Of a stretch of DNA of 64,000 nucleotides, positions 27,263-36,014 are shown piece after piece (positions within the stretch are counted from its first letter, which is position 1; every line of letters starts with the position of its first letter). The notes below the pieces were generated by a model, which was not told the DNA's origin, did no database searches, and saw only the letters and a list, made by a program, of their open reading frames with translations. The position numbers were made by a program, and so were the translations under genes. Source of the DNA: JTS-RE37 sp041744575 (GTDB taxonomy: Bacteria; Bacteroidota; Bacteroidia; Flavobacteriales; Flavobacteriaceae); assembly GCA_041744575.1 (NCBI GenBank), contig JBGTKP010000049.1, positions 1-64,000 of the forward strand, written 5' to 3'.

Positions 27263-27967
27263 TCAGTTACTGTTTCCTTTCTTCTCCTGTTCGGTGTATT
27301 CATCATGCTTGCGCCACCAACTGAAGGCAGCGGTCTGAGGTCGCCCTGCAGGGGAATCTTCCCATTCTTCCTGTCTTCCAAAAGGGGTAATATCAAGCAG
27401 GGCCCAAATGGTTCCCAGTAATTCGATCCCCCGGTTATTGGTATAGTAACAACGATAGATCTGATCCCCATCGCGCAGGAATACGGTCATACGGTGGTCT
27501 TTTCCCACGCCGCTTTCCTCATTGAAATTAGTTCCGGAGGAGGAATACCACGGTGCGTTCCAACCCATTCTCTTCCTATAGGAGGCAATCTCCGTATAAG
27601 GAGCAGGTGAAATGAGCGCGAGTGTGGTGTCCCGGACATGAAGGTGTGTCAACAGAGGGAGATTGTCGGCAACCATGGAGCATCCGACACAGGCGTCGGC
27701 GCCTGGTTCAAACATAAAATTATAGAGCAGCAATTGCCTTCGCCCCTCAAAAAGTTCTAGGAGGCCGGCCTTCCCCTGAGGCCCTTCAAAGGAATAAGGG
27801 GCATCAAAATATTCTATCGGCAGACGACGGCGCTGGGCATTCAGCTTATCGTATTGTTTTGTAAATTTTTTTTCCTTTTCAAGGAAGATATCGTGCTGGT
27901 GAATAAATTCGCTGTGAGGGACTATTTCGGGATAAAAATTATCATGTGAGTTCATATGGTGCTGCAT
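27263..27967 (-). CDS. DUF899 family thioredoxin-like protein
   Basis: The 234-residue protein belongs to the DUF899 family, which has a thioredoxin-like fold. It contains LPIEYFDAPYSFEGPQGKAG, a CVGCSMVAD motif that resembles a redox CxxC site, and a C-terminal WALLDITPFGR. A second start (MNSHDNFYPE) lies four codons in. Family members are unassigned enzymes, often annotated only as thioredoxin-like. Its neighbours give no pathway. Confidence 0.85.
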   Translation of the reverse strand: MQHHMNSHDNFYPEIVPHSEFIHQHDIFLEKEKKFTKQYDKLNAQRRRLPIEYFDAPYSFEGPQGKAGLLELFEGRRQLLLYNFMFEPGADACVGCSMVADNLPLLTHLHVRDTTLALISPAPYTEIASYRKRMGWNAPWYSSSGTNFNEESGVGKDHRMTVFLRDGDQIYRCYYTNNRGIELLGTIWALLDITPFGRQEEWEDSPAGRPQTAAFSWWRKHDEYTEQEKKGNSN

Positions 27968-28325
27968 TAAGGTAGATAAATAACGATTTTAATACGAATC
28001 CCAACCTAATACAAATGTCGGAGGATCTTAAAGGACACTTTCATGCAGATGATGGCAAGTTTCCGGAAATGAGGGTCATTTAATCCATTTTAAACAAAAA
28101 TTAAATCCTTATAAAGGTAATTAAAAGTCTCTGGAATTTGCCGGTCTGATCCCGTCAAAACCATGGGTCGAATATGCCAGGATATGGATGAACTTCAAAT
28201 AACAGCCGAAGGAGGAACCTTGCAGGTCTGCGGAAAAGCTTTGAACAACTTTCGGCACAATTGGGGAAAGGCCGGCGAATGGGGGTATGGCAATTATGCG
28301 GAAGAATACTATCTTTGCCAGGAAG
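27968..28325. other. Intergenic region before tRNA-Leu
   Basis: About 360 bases with no supportable gene. Frames on the plus strand that cross 28163-28369 run straight through the tRNA and are not coding. The promoter of the tRNA must lie at the right end; no clear element was singled out. Confidence 0.45.
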
Positions 28326-28407
28326 GCAGGCGTGGTGGAATTGGTAGACACGCTAGGTTCAGGGTCTAGTGCCGCAAGGTATGGGAGTTCGACTCTCCCC
28401 GCCTGTA
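28326..28407 (+). tRNA. tRNA-Leu (anticodon CAG)
   Basis: An 82-base class II tRNA. The acceptor GCAGGCG (28326-28332) pairs with CGCCTGT (28400-28406), with a G-U first pair. The D arm includes GGTGGAATTGGTAGACACG. The anticodon stem CTAGG/TCTAG encloses the loop TTCAGGG with anticodon CAG. A long variable arm and T arm with loop TTCGACT follow, and the discriminator is A. The terminal CCA is not encoded. It serves as, or is a paralogue of, the insertion site used by tRNA-Leu-targeting elements here. Confidence 0.95.
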
Positions 28408-28418
28408 CGAAGTAAAGT

Positions 28419-28446
28419 CCCATCCGGTTCGGATGGGTTTCTTTTT
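28419..28446 (+). terminator. Terminator of tRNA-Leu(CAG)
   Basis: CCCATCCG at 28419-28426 pairs with CGGATGGG at 28430-28437 around GTT, followed by TTTCTTTTT. A classical rho-independent terminator 12 bases after the tRNA. Confidence 0.9.
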
Positions 28447-28451
28447 GAAAT

Positions 28452-28503
28452 GGGGAGAGGAGAAGTTTATCCCGTTTATGTCGGGAACTCTCCCCGCCTG
28501 TAC
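28452..28503 (+). repeat. Palindromic repeat carrying a copy of the tRNA-Leu 3' end
   Basis: GGGGAGAG at 28452-28459 is the reverse complement of CTCTCCCC at 28488-28495, with a smaller CCCG/CGGG pair nested inside. The right arm continues into GCCTGTAC, so that ACTCTCCCCGCCTGTAC at 28487-28503 is an exact 17-base copy of the tRNA 3' end at 28392-28408. The same design follows the tRNA-Leu fragment at 1575-1660. It may be an attachment-site scar or a tRNA-derived repeat. Confidence 0.7.
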
Positions 28504-28543
28504 AACCAGGGAAAGCCGACTTTTTGGGTCTTTTTTTATTCCG

Positions 28544-28563
28544 GGTATCACATAGGTAACACA
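28544..28563. repeat. GGTATCACA/GGTAACACA tandem pair, orphan arm-type site
   Basis: GGTATCACA at 28544-28552 and GGTAACACA at 28555-28563 share the 11-base period and nearly the same sequence as the pair at 1346-1365 beside the integrase. No intact integrase is adjacent here. The position just downstream of tRNA-Leu(CAG) suggests the left end of an old integrated element. Confidence 0.5.
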
Positions 28564-28818
28564 AATTGATATTTTCCAGCTAGTGGTGTTAAAACTTTCA
28601 TTTGACACCATTTGAGTTTAAAAATGAATTGTTTTTGATTATTTACAGTGGACTTTCGCCAAATCTTACTTTATACTTTGCGCATGTCCGATAACTATCG
28701 GGGCTGGTGCGGATTTTGTAATGTCCCGGCAGATAAACATACCTGCCCGCCTGTGACGGGAGGCTAAATTTCCATTGGGCACAGCCTACTTTGGATTTGG
28801 AACACTATCTTTTTCCTT

Positions 28819-29184
28819 TTACCATTTTTGATTGTAATTAAATTGCTCGGGATTTTGGTCGAAATATTCCTTTAAACTAGAAATTACTTGCTGTTCTCGA
28901 TTGGCAAATGCCTTCTCTTCAATATCGCTTATTTGGGATACTCTAATAGCTATATAACCAATGATGACCAGGGATATCGTCCAAACCGAATAATGGATGC
29001 ACCACTGTGATTTTGGGATTATCCTTCTGAAAGGCGAATATTGTGTTAGAATTGAATTAATTGCATTCAGATACTTCAGTAATGCTTGAAAAAGGTCAAA
29101 CATTTTTTGGAAAAATATTTTCATGATGAATGTTCCTTCAATGAAACCCTGCTTAGCGATTGAATTTCTAATTACATCGAACAA
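28819..29184 (-). CDS. Small single-pass membrane protein, unknown function
   Basis: The 121-residue frame (a shorter 101-residue version starts at 29124, MKIFFQKMFDL) has one clear hydrophobic helix, VWTISLVIIGYIAIRV. Ahead of it is a basic and aromatic stretch, and after it a charged C-terminal tail rich in E, Q and N. No family was recognised. It is on the same strand as the YdjC-like deacetylase gene and begins 3 bases after that gene's stop, so it is probably translated from the same message. Confidence 0.5.
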   Translation of the reverse strand: MFDVIRNSIAKQGFIEGTFIMKIFFQKMFDLFQALLKYLNAINSILTQYSPFRRIIPKSQWCIHYSVWTISLVIIGYIAIRVSQISDIEEKAFANREQQVISSLKEYFDQNPEQFNYNQKW

Positions 29185-29187
29185 AAA

Positions 29188-30063
29188 TCAATCACGCAAG
29201 TGCATTAATGCATCTTTGATTTCTTTCCAAGTGACCAGCTTAATATCATTCTTCAGTAATTTAGATTTGCATTCTTCGCTTGTAAAATAATTGAAATCCA
29301 ACTGTCGCCATTCCGATCCAAAATTCGGGTGGTTAACCGTAATCCCCTGCATTTCAGCATTATCGAATGCAGGATGCAGGATAAGCACATTAAAACCGAT
29401 CGGAAGATTATCCAAAACACAATTGTAATATTCCCTCAGTTTCCCTTTTTCGAAATCCGAAAATTTTCCCAAAAAGAGGTTGTCTGCAACAAAATCATTG
29501 TCGTTTAAACATTTATCGGCAGCCAATCCTATTTCATTGATTAATTGTTTGTTAAGAAATACAGGTAGTTCGTATAGTTTCCCCAAGTCCTTGTAAATTT
29601 TCAGAAATTCAGCCCGCGACGCAACGCTGTACATGTGCGAATCGAGATGGGTCGGTTTAAGGCCGAACTTCAAGGCCCTTTCGATTTGGGCCTGAAGTTC
29701 CTTTTTGACCTCTTCATTGGAGGCATTCCTATTTAAACATTCCTTTTTTTTGAAAAAGTGTCCGTTTTCGTCGACTAGGCTCGGCACCTCTTTTGCAGGC
29801 AATACAGGTCCGAACCGATATTTTTCCCATTCACAGGTAAGAGTCAAATGGATACCATTATCAAATTGAGGATGGTTCTTTGCGAATTCCATCATCTCAT
29901 AGGACCACGGACAGGGAACCATGATACTATAGGAATTTACCGATCCATTTTTAAGGGCATCTATGGTAGCCAAATTCTCGGAATGCGACAATCCCGCATC
30001 ATCGGCGTGGATCATCAACAATTTTTTATCTTGGGAATAGCCCAAAGTATTTAGTATATCCAT
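29188..30063 (-). CDS. YdjC/ChbG-like carbohydrate deacetylase
   Basis: From the ATG at 30063 (MDILNTLGYSQDKKLLMIHA) the protein has 291 residues; an ATG further upstream at 30120 would add 19 residues that do not look conserved. The family metal-site motifs are present: HADDAGLSHSEN near the N terminus, GIHLTLTCEW at about 90 and THLDSHMYSV at about 140. The C-terminal strand-helix region contains LILHPAF. Such enzymes remove acetyl groups from amino-sugar oligosaccharides. A decayed paralogue lies head-to-head at 30234-31190. The surrounding DNA is A+T-rich relative to the core genes of the window. Confidence 0.88.
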   Translation of the reverse strand: MDILNTLGYSQDKKLLMIHADDAGLSHSENLATIDALKNGSVNSYSIMVPCPWSYEMMEFAKNHPQFDNGIHLTLTCEWEKYRFGPVLPAKEVPSLVDENGHFFKKKECLNRNASNEEVKKELQAQIERALKFGLKPTHLDSHMYSVASRAEFLKIYKDLGKLYELPVFLNKQLINEIGLAADKCLNDNDFVADNLFLGKFSDFEKGKLREYYNCVLDNLPIGFNVLILHPAFDNAEMQGITVNHPNFGSEWRQLDFNYFTSEECKSKLLKNDIKLVTWKEIKDALMHLRD

Positions 30064-30233
30064 GTAAAGGTGTTCATTTTTGTAAAGCGCAAAAATAGGG
30101 TGCAAATCTGTATGTCTCAATCAAGTTATGGAAGACTGTTCTTTAATTACGGTTCAAATCGCTTTGAAAATTTTGTGATACTAAACCCCCATCCTATATT
30201 TGATTATCACTTAACCAATCTGAAGCCAATCAG

Positions 30234-31190
30234 ATGATTAGGACTGCCATAATATTTTCATGTTTTCTTTTATTCCTTTTTGGATGGAAAAGCAAAAATT
30301 AAGTCAATTGCCCAGCGGTTAGGATATTCTTCCGCTGCCAAGATATTGATATTACAGGCGGATTACTTAGGTGTTGCCCATTCGGCGAATGCAGCGAGCA
30401 TCTCGGTTCTGGAAGAAAGTCCGTTGAATTCAGCCATCATAATGGTACCGTGTTCCTGGTTCCCCGAAATTGCTGAATATGCCAGAAAGCATAAGCAGAA
30501 GGATATCGGACTTCATGTGACACTTACTAGTGAGTGGAAATATTATAAACGGGGACCGGTACTGTCCAAAGATTCGGTTCCTAACTTGGTGAACGAGAAT
30601 GGTTGATTCTACGCCTTGGTTGATAGCTTTCAAAATTATGCTGATCCGAAAGAAGTGGAAATTGAGTTGAGCAACCAACTGAAAAAAACGTTCAGATTCG
30701 GGAGAGATGTGACCCATTTGTATGCGCATATGGGTGCGGCGGCAAGTACCCCTGAATTTGCCGAGGCATATTTAATAGTAGGTAAGTAGTTCAAACTCCC
30801 CGTACTCTTGGACGGCCTGGCTTTCAAAATGGAACATGATGGCTTCAAGAATTTTTTATATAGCATTACCTTGGTAGTGGACGGTATTTTGTCTATGAAA
30901 CCACATACATATGAACAGGGTGCCCGTCAATTTTATTCGCATCTTCTCAAAATCTGGAGCCGGGCCTCAACTTTTCATTTTTGCATCCCGCATTCGTCAA
31001 TGCTATAATGAAGGCCATAATCATCGACCATCCTGAATTTGGGTAGGAATGGGCTCAGGCAGACTACGCTTTTCTTATAAAGAAGGAATATAACGGAATC
31101 ATTAAAGAGCGAAAGATTAAATTGGTTACATGGAGGGAATCGCGGGACAAAATCAAAAAGGGCAGAATAACGCTCCAAGATTACTCGTAA
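30234..31190 (+). pseudogene. Decayed YdjC/ChbG-like deacetylase, formerly secreted
   Basis: A signal peptide frame (MIRTAIIFSCFLLFLFG) at 30234 shifts frame near 30290 into KIKSIAQRLGYSSAAKILIL. The motif that should be HADDLG reads QADYLGVAHSAN, so a metal ligand is lost. In-frame stops occur at 30604-30606 (after NENG) and at about 30788, and further frameshifts follow. The C-terminal end KLVTWRESRDKIKKG matches KLVTWKEIKD of the intact paralogue. The final stop at 31188-31190 overlaps the end of the carbonic anhydrase gene. This is a secreted relative of the 29188-30063 enzyme that is no longer functional. Confidence 0.85.
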
Positions 31191-31810
31191 AAAGTTACGG
31201 CCCCATTGTTAATATCGTACATCGCACCTATAATTTTAATTTCTCCCTTGTCTTGCATTTCCGCAAGAACCTCGCTTTCCTTGATAATTCTGTCAATAGT
31301 CAGCTGTACGTTTTTAGCGGCAACCTTATCTACAAACTCTGAATTTGAAGAGTTTCTTAAACTTATTTCCTGAGGCTCCAAAACCCCTTCAACAGCTGGC
31401 TTAATTTTAGACAACAAAGCTGTGAGATTCCCCAATTTGGCATTATCGCAAGCACCTTTTACTGCTCCGCACGCATTATGGCCCAGAACAACTATAAGCT
31501 TGGTTCCTGCGAGTTTGCAGGCAAATTCCATACTTCCCAAGATATCTTGGTTAACAAAATTCCCAGCTATTCGTATACTAAAAATATCACCTAAACCCTG
31601 ATCAAAAACCAATTCCGCAGAGACCCTGGAGTCTATGCAACTTAAAATTGTTGCAAAGGGAAATTGCCCATCGCTTGTGTCGTTGACTTGCTCGAGCAGG
31701 TTTCTATTGGCTTTTAAATTGTTTTGAAATCTTTTGTTTCCTTCTTTTAAATATTGCAATGATTTTTGAGGTGTCATCGTTGCCTGTGTTTCTTTTGTGT
31801 GTGCTTTCAT
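31181..31810 (-). CDS. Beta-class carbonic anhydrase
   Basis: Interconverts carbon dioxide and bicarbonate. The 209-residue protein has the beta-class zinc site: C58 and the D60/R62 pair in SCIDSR, and H111 and C114 in GHNACGAVKGA. No signal peptide is evident, so it should act in the cytoplasm. It follows the SulP transporter gene by 31 bases on the same strand, an arrangement that points to coupled bicarbonate uptake and interconversion. The pair lies in the A+T-rich island and probably answers to the divergent TetR regulator. Confidence 0.94.
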   Translation of the reverse strand: MKAHTKETQATMTPQKSLQYLKEGNKRFQNNLKANRNLLEQVNDTSDGQFPFATILSCIDSRVSAELVFDQGLGDIFSIRIAGNFVNQDILGSMEFACKLAGTKLIVVLGHNACGAVKGACDNAKLGNLTALLSKIKPAVEGVLEPQEISLRNSSNSEFVDKVAAKNVQLTIDRIIKESEVLAEMQDKGEIKIIGAMYDINNGAVTFYE

Positions 31811-31841
31811 ATTATATTTATTATTATTGATTTAATTTATA

Positions 31842-33434
31842 TTATACTGTTTTTGGCGCGAGTTTAAAGAACTCGATATAACTGGGGGGGTTTTCTATAG
31901 TACCACGCTCAGAAATTAATTTGATCGTAATATTCCGGTCTTTGGCCTTTATTACGAAATCTTCTAATATTTCAATTACATCGTTATCCAGGTATTTTGT
32001 TTTTCTAACATCTAGTTCTAAATAAGAATTGATAGGAAGTTTATCTAACTCCTTTAAGATGGCGGCTTTATTAAAAAAGGTTACTTCTTCTGCCAGGGTC
32101 ATTGTGATTTTTCCATCGTCTGGATCTTTTCTCTCCTTATGTAAAAAATGGGAATTTTGATAACTTTTTATTAAAATAACTACAATTCCTACAGCCAGCC
32201 CTAGACCTATTCCATACAATAGGTCTATAAATACAATCCCTAAAACAGTTACAGTAAATGGAATGGATTGTTTCCAACCCAAATGGTACATTTTTATAAA
32301 TAATCCCGGTTTTGCCAATTTATAGCCCACTACCAATAACACTGCGGCAAGAACGGATAGTGGAATCATATTCAATAGTCTAGGAAGAACCATTACAGAG
32401 ACCAATAATAATAGGCCATGGACAATAGTGGACAATTTACTTGTTGCACCGGATTGGATATTGGCAGAACTTCTAACAATTACTTGTGTTATAGGCAAAC
32501 CACCTATCATACCGGAAAGAATGTTTCCAGTCCCTTGGGCCACTAGCTCCCGGTTGGTTGGAGTTACGTTTTTGAAAGGATCCAGCTTATCCGTGGCTTC
32601 GACACATAATAAGGACTCCAGACTCGCCACCAAGGCTAGGGTAAATGCAACAATCCATACTTCTGCATTTCCAAGTACTGCAAAATTCGGAAAACTAAAT
32701 TGACCTAGAAACGATGCGGTGTTTTCAGGTACTGGTACATTTACCAAATGAGATCGCCCAATGGCCATAGTTCCGTTCGACTTCGTGAAAAGATAAAATA
32801 AGATTCCCACAGCGACCACTACTACAGGTCCTTGAATAATTTGAAAGATTTTGGATCTCTTGGATAAAATCTTATCCCAAAGCACTAAAATAGTCAAGCT
32901 AAGAAAACCGACCAAAGCAGCTCCTGGCCTTATGTGATTTATCGTTTTGAATATTTCGGAAATGGTGTTTTCGCCATCTATTTGGAAAAATGCAAAATCT
33001 CCTACAGGATCTTGATCATAGCCGAAAAAGTGAGGAATCTGTTTTAAGATAATAATGATCCCTATACCGGTTAACATTCCCTTTATAACGGAAGAAGGAA
33101 AATAATACCCAATAATACCTGCTTTTAAAACTCCAAAAACAATTTGAATGATTCCGGCCAGTACCACTGCAACTAAAAAGTTTTCAAAACTTCCTAAGGT
33201 GCCGATCGCGGTTAACACTATGGCCGCCAAGCCTGCGGCCGGACCACTAACACCAATTTTAGAACCACTAACCGACCCCACTACAATGCCTCCCACAATC
33301 CCGGCAATCAATCCTGAGAAAAGAGGCGCACCGCTGGCCAAAGCTATGCCCAAGCATAGGGGTAAAGCCACAAAGAACACGACGATACTTGCAGGTATGT
33401 CGCTTTTCATGCTGGAGAATATATTTTTAAACAT
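31842..33434 (-). CDS. SulP family anion transporter, probable bicarbonate importer
   Basis: The 530-residue protein has the SulP layout: about 12 to 14 membrane helices to residue 410 (MFKNIFSSMKSDIPASIVVF opens; KIGVSGPAAGLAAIVLTAIG is the sulfate-transporter signature region) and a C-terminal STAS domain at about 430-525 with LDVRKTKYLDNDVIEILEDF. SulP proteins carry sulfate, bicarbonate or dicarboxylates. The carbonic anhydrase gene directly downstream makes bicarbonate the likely substrate, as in BicA-type systems. Its promoter faces the TetR gene across 160 bases. Confidence 0.92.
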   Translation of the reverse strand: MFKNIFSSMKSDIPASIVVFFVALPLCLGIALASGAPLFSGLIAGIVGGIVVGSVSGSKIGVSGPAAGLAAIVLTAIGTLGSFENFLVAVVLAGIIQIVFGVLKAGIIGYYFPSSVIKGMLTGIGIIIILKQIPHFFGYDQDPVGDFAFFQIDGENTISEIFKTINHIRPGAALVGFLSLTILVLWDKILSKRSKIFQIIQGPVVVVAVGILFYLFTKSNGTMAIGRSHLVNVPVPENTASFLGQFSFPNFAVLGNAEVWIVAFTLALVASLESLLCVEATDKLDPFKNVTPTNRELVAQGTGNILSGMIGGLPITQVIVRSSANIQSGATSKLSTIVHGLLLLVSVMVLPRLLNMIPLSVLAAVLLVVGYKLAKPGLFIKMYHLGWKQSIPFTVTVLGIVFIDLLYGIGLGLAVGIVVILIKSYQNSHFLHKERKDPDDGKITMTLAEEVTFFNKAAILKELDKLPINSYLELDVRKTKYLDNDVIEILEDFVIKAKDRNITIKLISERGTIENPPSYIEFFKLAPKTV

Positions 33435-33482
33435 ATTAGAAACTTTATATGAAGGGCAAATATAATAATACTTCTGATAAAG

Positions 33483-33495
33483 ATAGTAATACTAT
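33483..33495. promoter_or_regulatory. Perfect palindrome ATAGTAATACTAT, candidate TetR operator
   Basis: ATAGTA-A-TACTAT lies between the divergent SulP and TetR genes. A related half-site TATAATAATACT lies 20 bases to the left, and ACTATTATA extends the right arm. TetR-type regulators usually bind palindromes in their own divergent promoter, so this is the best operator candidate here. Confidence 0.5.
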
Positions 33496-33593
33496 TATAA
33501 ATAATTGTTAAACTTCACTATCTTTGATTTCTCAGTACTTTAGATACCTCTAAAAAAATTGACAATTGTTGAACATTTCGAAAGGATCTCCGT

Positions 33594-34268
33594 ATGAGTG
33601 TAGAAATAAAAATATCGGTAAATAAGGGTCTATACCTTAAAGAACCTCAAGACACCAAATTGGGGAGAAAGATTATAGAAAGTAGTATAATACTGTTCAA
33701 CCAAATCGGATTCGAGTCTTTTACCTTTAAGAAATTAGCACAGGAAATAGGTTCGACCGAAGCTTCCATATATCGATATTTTGAGAATAAACACCTATTG
33801 CTATTATTTTTGCTTAATTGGTATTGGGAATGGGTAAGTTACCTTATTACCATCAATACGAACAATATAGCAGACCCCCGGATTAAACTTCAGATTATTA
33901 TACATTCTTTTGTTGCTGCCGCAAAGGACAATATAGGTGTAGAATACATCAATGAAAGCAAATTGCACAATATTGTAATCTCCGAAGGAATGAAGGCCTA
34001 TCATACGAAGGAGGTGGATCAGGATAATTCAAGAGGCTTTTTCCTGAGTTACAAGAATTTAGTAAGCAAAGTATCAGAAGTAATCCTAGAAATTAATCCA
34101 AACTTCAAATACCCGCATGCCTTGGCCACTAACTTCTATGAAACTTCCAACAATCATATTTATTTTGCCAACAACCTTCCAAGACTCACGGATATATCCA
34201 AAGAAGGGGATGATGCAGAGGAAGTGGAAAAAATGTTGAATTATTTTACTGATAAGTTACTCGCATGA
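33594..34268 (+). CDS. TetR/AcrR family transcriptional regulator
   Basis: The 224-residue protein has an N-terminal helix-turn-helix at about residues 25-72 (KIIESSIILFNQIGFESFTF, KKLAQEIGSTEASIYRYFEN), the family hallmark. A helical ligand-binding half of about 150 residues follows with no recognised subfamily. It is divergent from the SulP-carbonic anhydrase pair, so it probably regulates bicarbonate uptake and itself. The inducer cannot be told from sequence. Confidence 0.92.
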   Translation: MSVEIKISVNKGLYLKEPQDTKLGRKIIESSIILFNQIGFESFTFKKLAQEIGSTEASIYRYFENKHLLLLFLLNWYWEWVSYLITINTNNIADPRIKLQIIIHSFVAAAKDNIGVEYINESKLHNIVISEGMKAYHTKEVDQDNSRGFFLSYKNLVSKVSEVILEINPNFKYPHALATNFYETSNNHIYFANNLPRLTDISKEGDDAEEVEKMLNYFTDKLLA

Positions 34269-34497
34269 GGATTCGTGAAGTTTTTTTTTAAATTGCTTTC
34301 GGCATCTGACAACTACAAAGTCCTTTTTTTTATAAATAATAGAATGTAATATACATCGGACTTCTTGCGGGACGGTTTCATAAAACTGTAAATTATTGCT
34401 TCAGGATGTTGCATTCGTGGACTATTTTAGCCATTCCGCTAATTCACCTTTTATTGGAAATAAATTATTATTGTATTATCGATATGGTTTATGCCAA

Positions 34498-35218
34498 CAC
34501 TTTTTCGAAAATCCAATAATTGCCTCCAGAGCTTCATCCGCATTTTTATGAATACAATTACCTAGATAACCTTATGCTATGCTGAGTTGGGTATCTCTAT
34601 ATAATTTTTGAAGCATCTGCGGCGATACCTTATCTCCGGCAATATTCCCAAAACTATTTTTCGCAGTATCATTGGTTTTTTTTGTCAATTTCAGCCAGGT
34701 CGGCAATCTAGATAGGTTGTTATTCACTCTCTTAATGGAGGTTTTGATTCTTGAATTAATCGCTTTTGAACCCTTTGAAGATATTCTCTTATGTTCTGAA
34801 AAAAATAGTCAGAGTTTGTCCTTTAGTCTTTGCTATATTGCTGGACTGCCGTTGGAAGTTTTAAAGAATCGGCTTTATCATTTTTGCTCATTTTATAGTG
34901 AAGTCTTTCTCCCGTGATATCATTCCACCGCATTCTCAAAAGGTCGGAGATTCCTATTCCTGCGAGAGAGAATGAGAATAGAAAAACATTTCGAGTATGA
35001 CAAATATCAATTCCCTGAATTAAATCAAGTTCCTCAATTTTTTGAATCTCGTTTTCGTCTAGATATTTCTTTATGGTATGTGGATACTTTTTTTTTGACT
35101 TGTTTTTGCAGAATGGAAAAAATTTTAATCAACCATCTTTTTGCTTATGGCATTGTACAATGGAGTCTGATCACTCCAAAACATTTATGACCGATCTCTC
35201 AGATAGACCGGCACTTCG
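34498..35218 (-). pseudogene. Truncated integrase related to the one at 87-1310
   Basis: The minus strand matches the catalytic half of the intact integrase over most of its length, covering about residues 164-407. Shared stretches at DNA level include CATCCGCATTTTTATG, TATATAATTTTTGAAGCATC and AATTTCAGCCAGGTCGGCAA. Several single-base losses and stops break the frame, including near the histidine-arginine motif and the tyrosine. Homology ends abruptly at about 35218, so the arm- and core-binding domains are gone. It is the relic of a second element of the same family. Confidence 0.9.
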
Positions 35219-35442
35219 CTTGATTTTTTGGTTCGTTTTGCATCAAGGCAAAATGAACATTAACAGCAGCCTAAATAATTCATCCCTTCGTTTTCGCTGA
35301 AGCGAATCCATCCCCCTTTTAGAAATAGGGAGGAGTTTTATTTTTTTATTTAAAACAATTGGCAGTAAGTTGAATTGGGCTTATATGGTTCTTAGAGGGC
35401 AACCGAAGGATTTCCAGAAATTTCCTTAAATCCTTCCTGATC

Positions 35443-35613
35443 TCCTGCCTACGCTGCCTAAAAGCAGCTTCGGCAGGCAGGTTTGGTGCAAATTGCTCTA
35501 AGGCAAAATGAACAAATGATATTTATTATTGTTTCTAATTATATCCCACCTACACTGTCTAACGGCAACTTCGACAGGCAGGTTTGGCACACATTGCTGT
35601 ATCGAAAATGAAC
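35443..35613 (+). repeat. Two diverged copies of a 70-base hairpin-forming repeat
   Basis: Bases 35443-35513 and 35544-35613 align along their length (CCTGCCTACGCTGCCTAAAA versus CCCACCTACACTGTCTAACG at the start; GGCAGGCAGGTTTGG versus GACAGGCAGGTTTGG in the middle; AAAATGAAC at the end). Each can fold on CTGCCT/AGGCAG. A partial third copy, GGCAAAATGAAC, is near 35244-35255, and a related CCTGCCTACCGGCAGGCAGG lies at 1599-1618. Apart from these repeats the stretch 35219-35636 holds no gene. Confidence 0.6.
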
Positions 35614-35636
35614 ATAAAATAATTCTGCTCTCCTAC

Positions 35637-36014
35637 TTAAGAAAGCATAGGCCGGTACTTTTCCCTGTTATCATACATCGCCCAGAGGTTGATTGCGAGC
35701 AATACCAGAGCGATTGGAAGTCCGGAAGGCGCATTGACAATATGGGTAAGCAATATCCCTACCATCACCGGGAAAATGATGATGGCACCCAGTGCGCGAA
35801 ATCTATTGGTCATAAAAAGAATGCCCCCTACTATTTCTACCACCGCAATAAGTGGCATGAGCCAGGATATTTCCATAAAGGCACCCATCAGTCTTTGCAT
35901 GCTTTCCGGTAAATCATCAGGCATGGGCATATAGTTGAAGAACTTGTTCAGACCTGAATTAATAAACATCAGCCCAAACAGGATGCTGAGAACCAGGAGA
36001 ATTTTATTTTTCAT
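35637..36014 (-). CDS. DoxX-like small membrane protein
   Basis: The 125-residue protein has four hydrophobic helices: ILLVLSILFGLMFINSGLN, MPLIAVVEIVGGILFM, FRALGAIIIFPVMVGILLTH and PIALVLLAINLWAMYDN. The first carries the DoxX-type F-x-x-S-G-x-x-K pattern. Its function is unknown. It stands alone, with A+T-rich flanks on both sides. Confidence 0.8.
   Translation of the reverse strand: MKNKILLVLSILFGLMFINSGLNKFFNYMPMPDDLPESMQRLMGAFMEISWLMPLIAVVEIVGGILFMTNRFRALGAIIIFPVMVGILLTHIVNAPSGLPIALVLLAINLWAMYDNREKYRPMLS

Noticed and set aside
27061..27471. 136-codon minus-strand frame across the end of the DUF899 gene
   Set aside because: It overlaps DUF899 in another frame, lacks domain features and has a composition unlike the neighbours.
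28369..28569. Frame beginning in tRNA-Leu and running through its terminator
   Set aside because: It crosses a structural RNA and a terminator; the codons are those of the tRNA-derived repeat.
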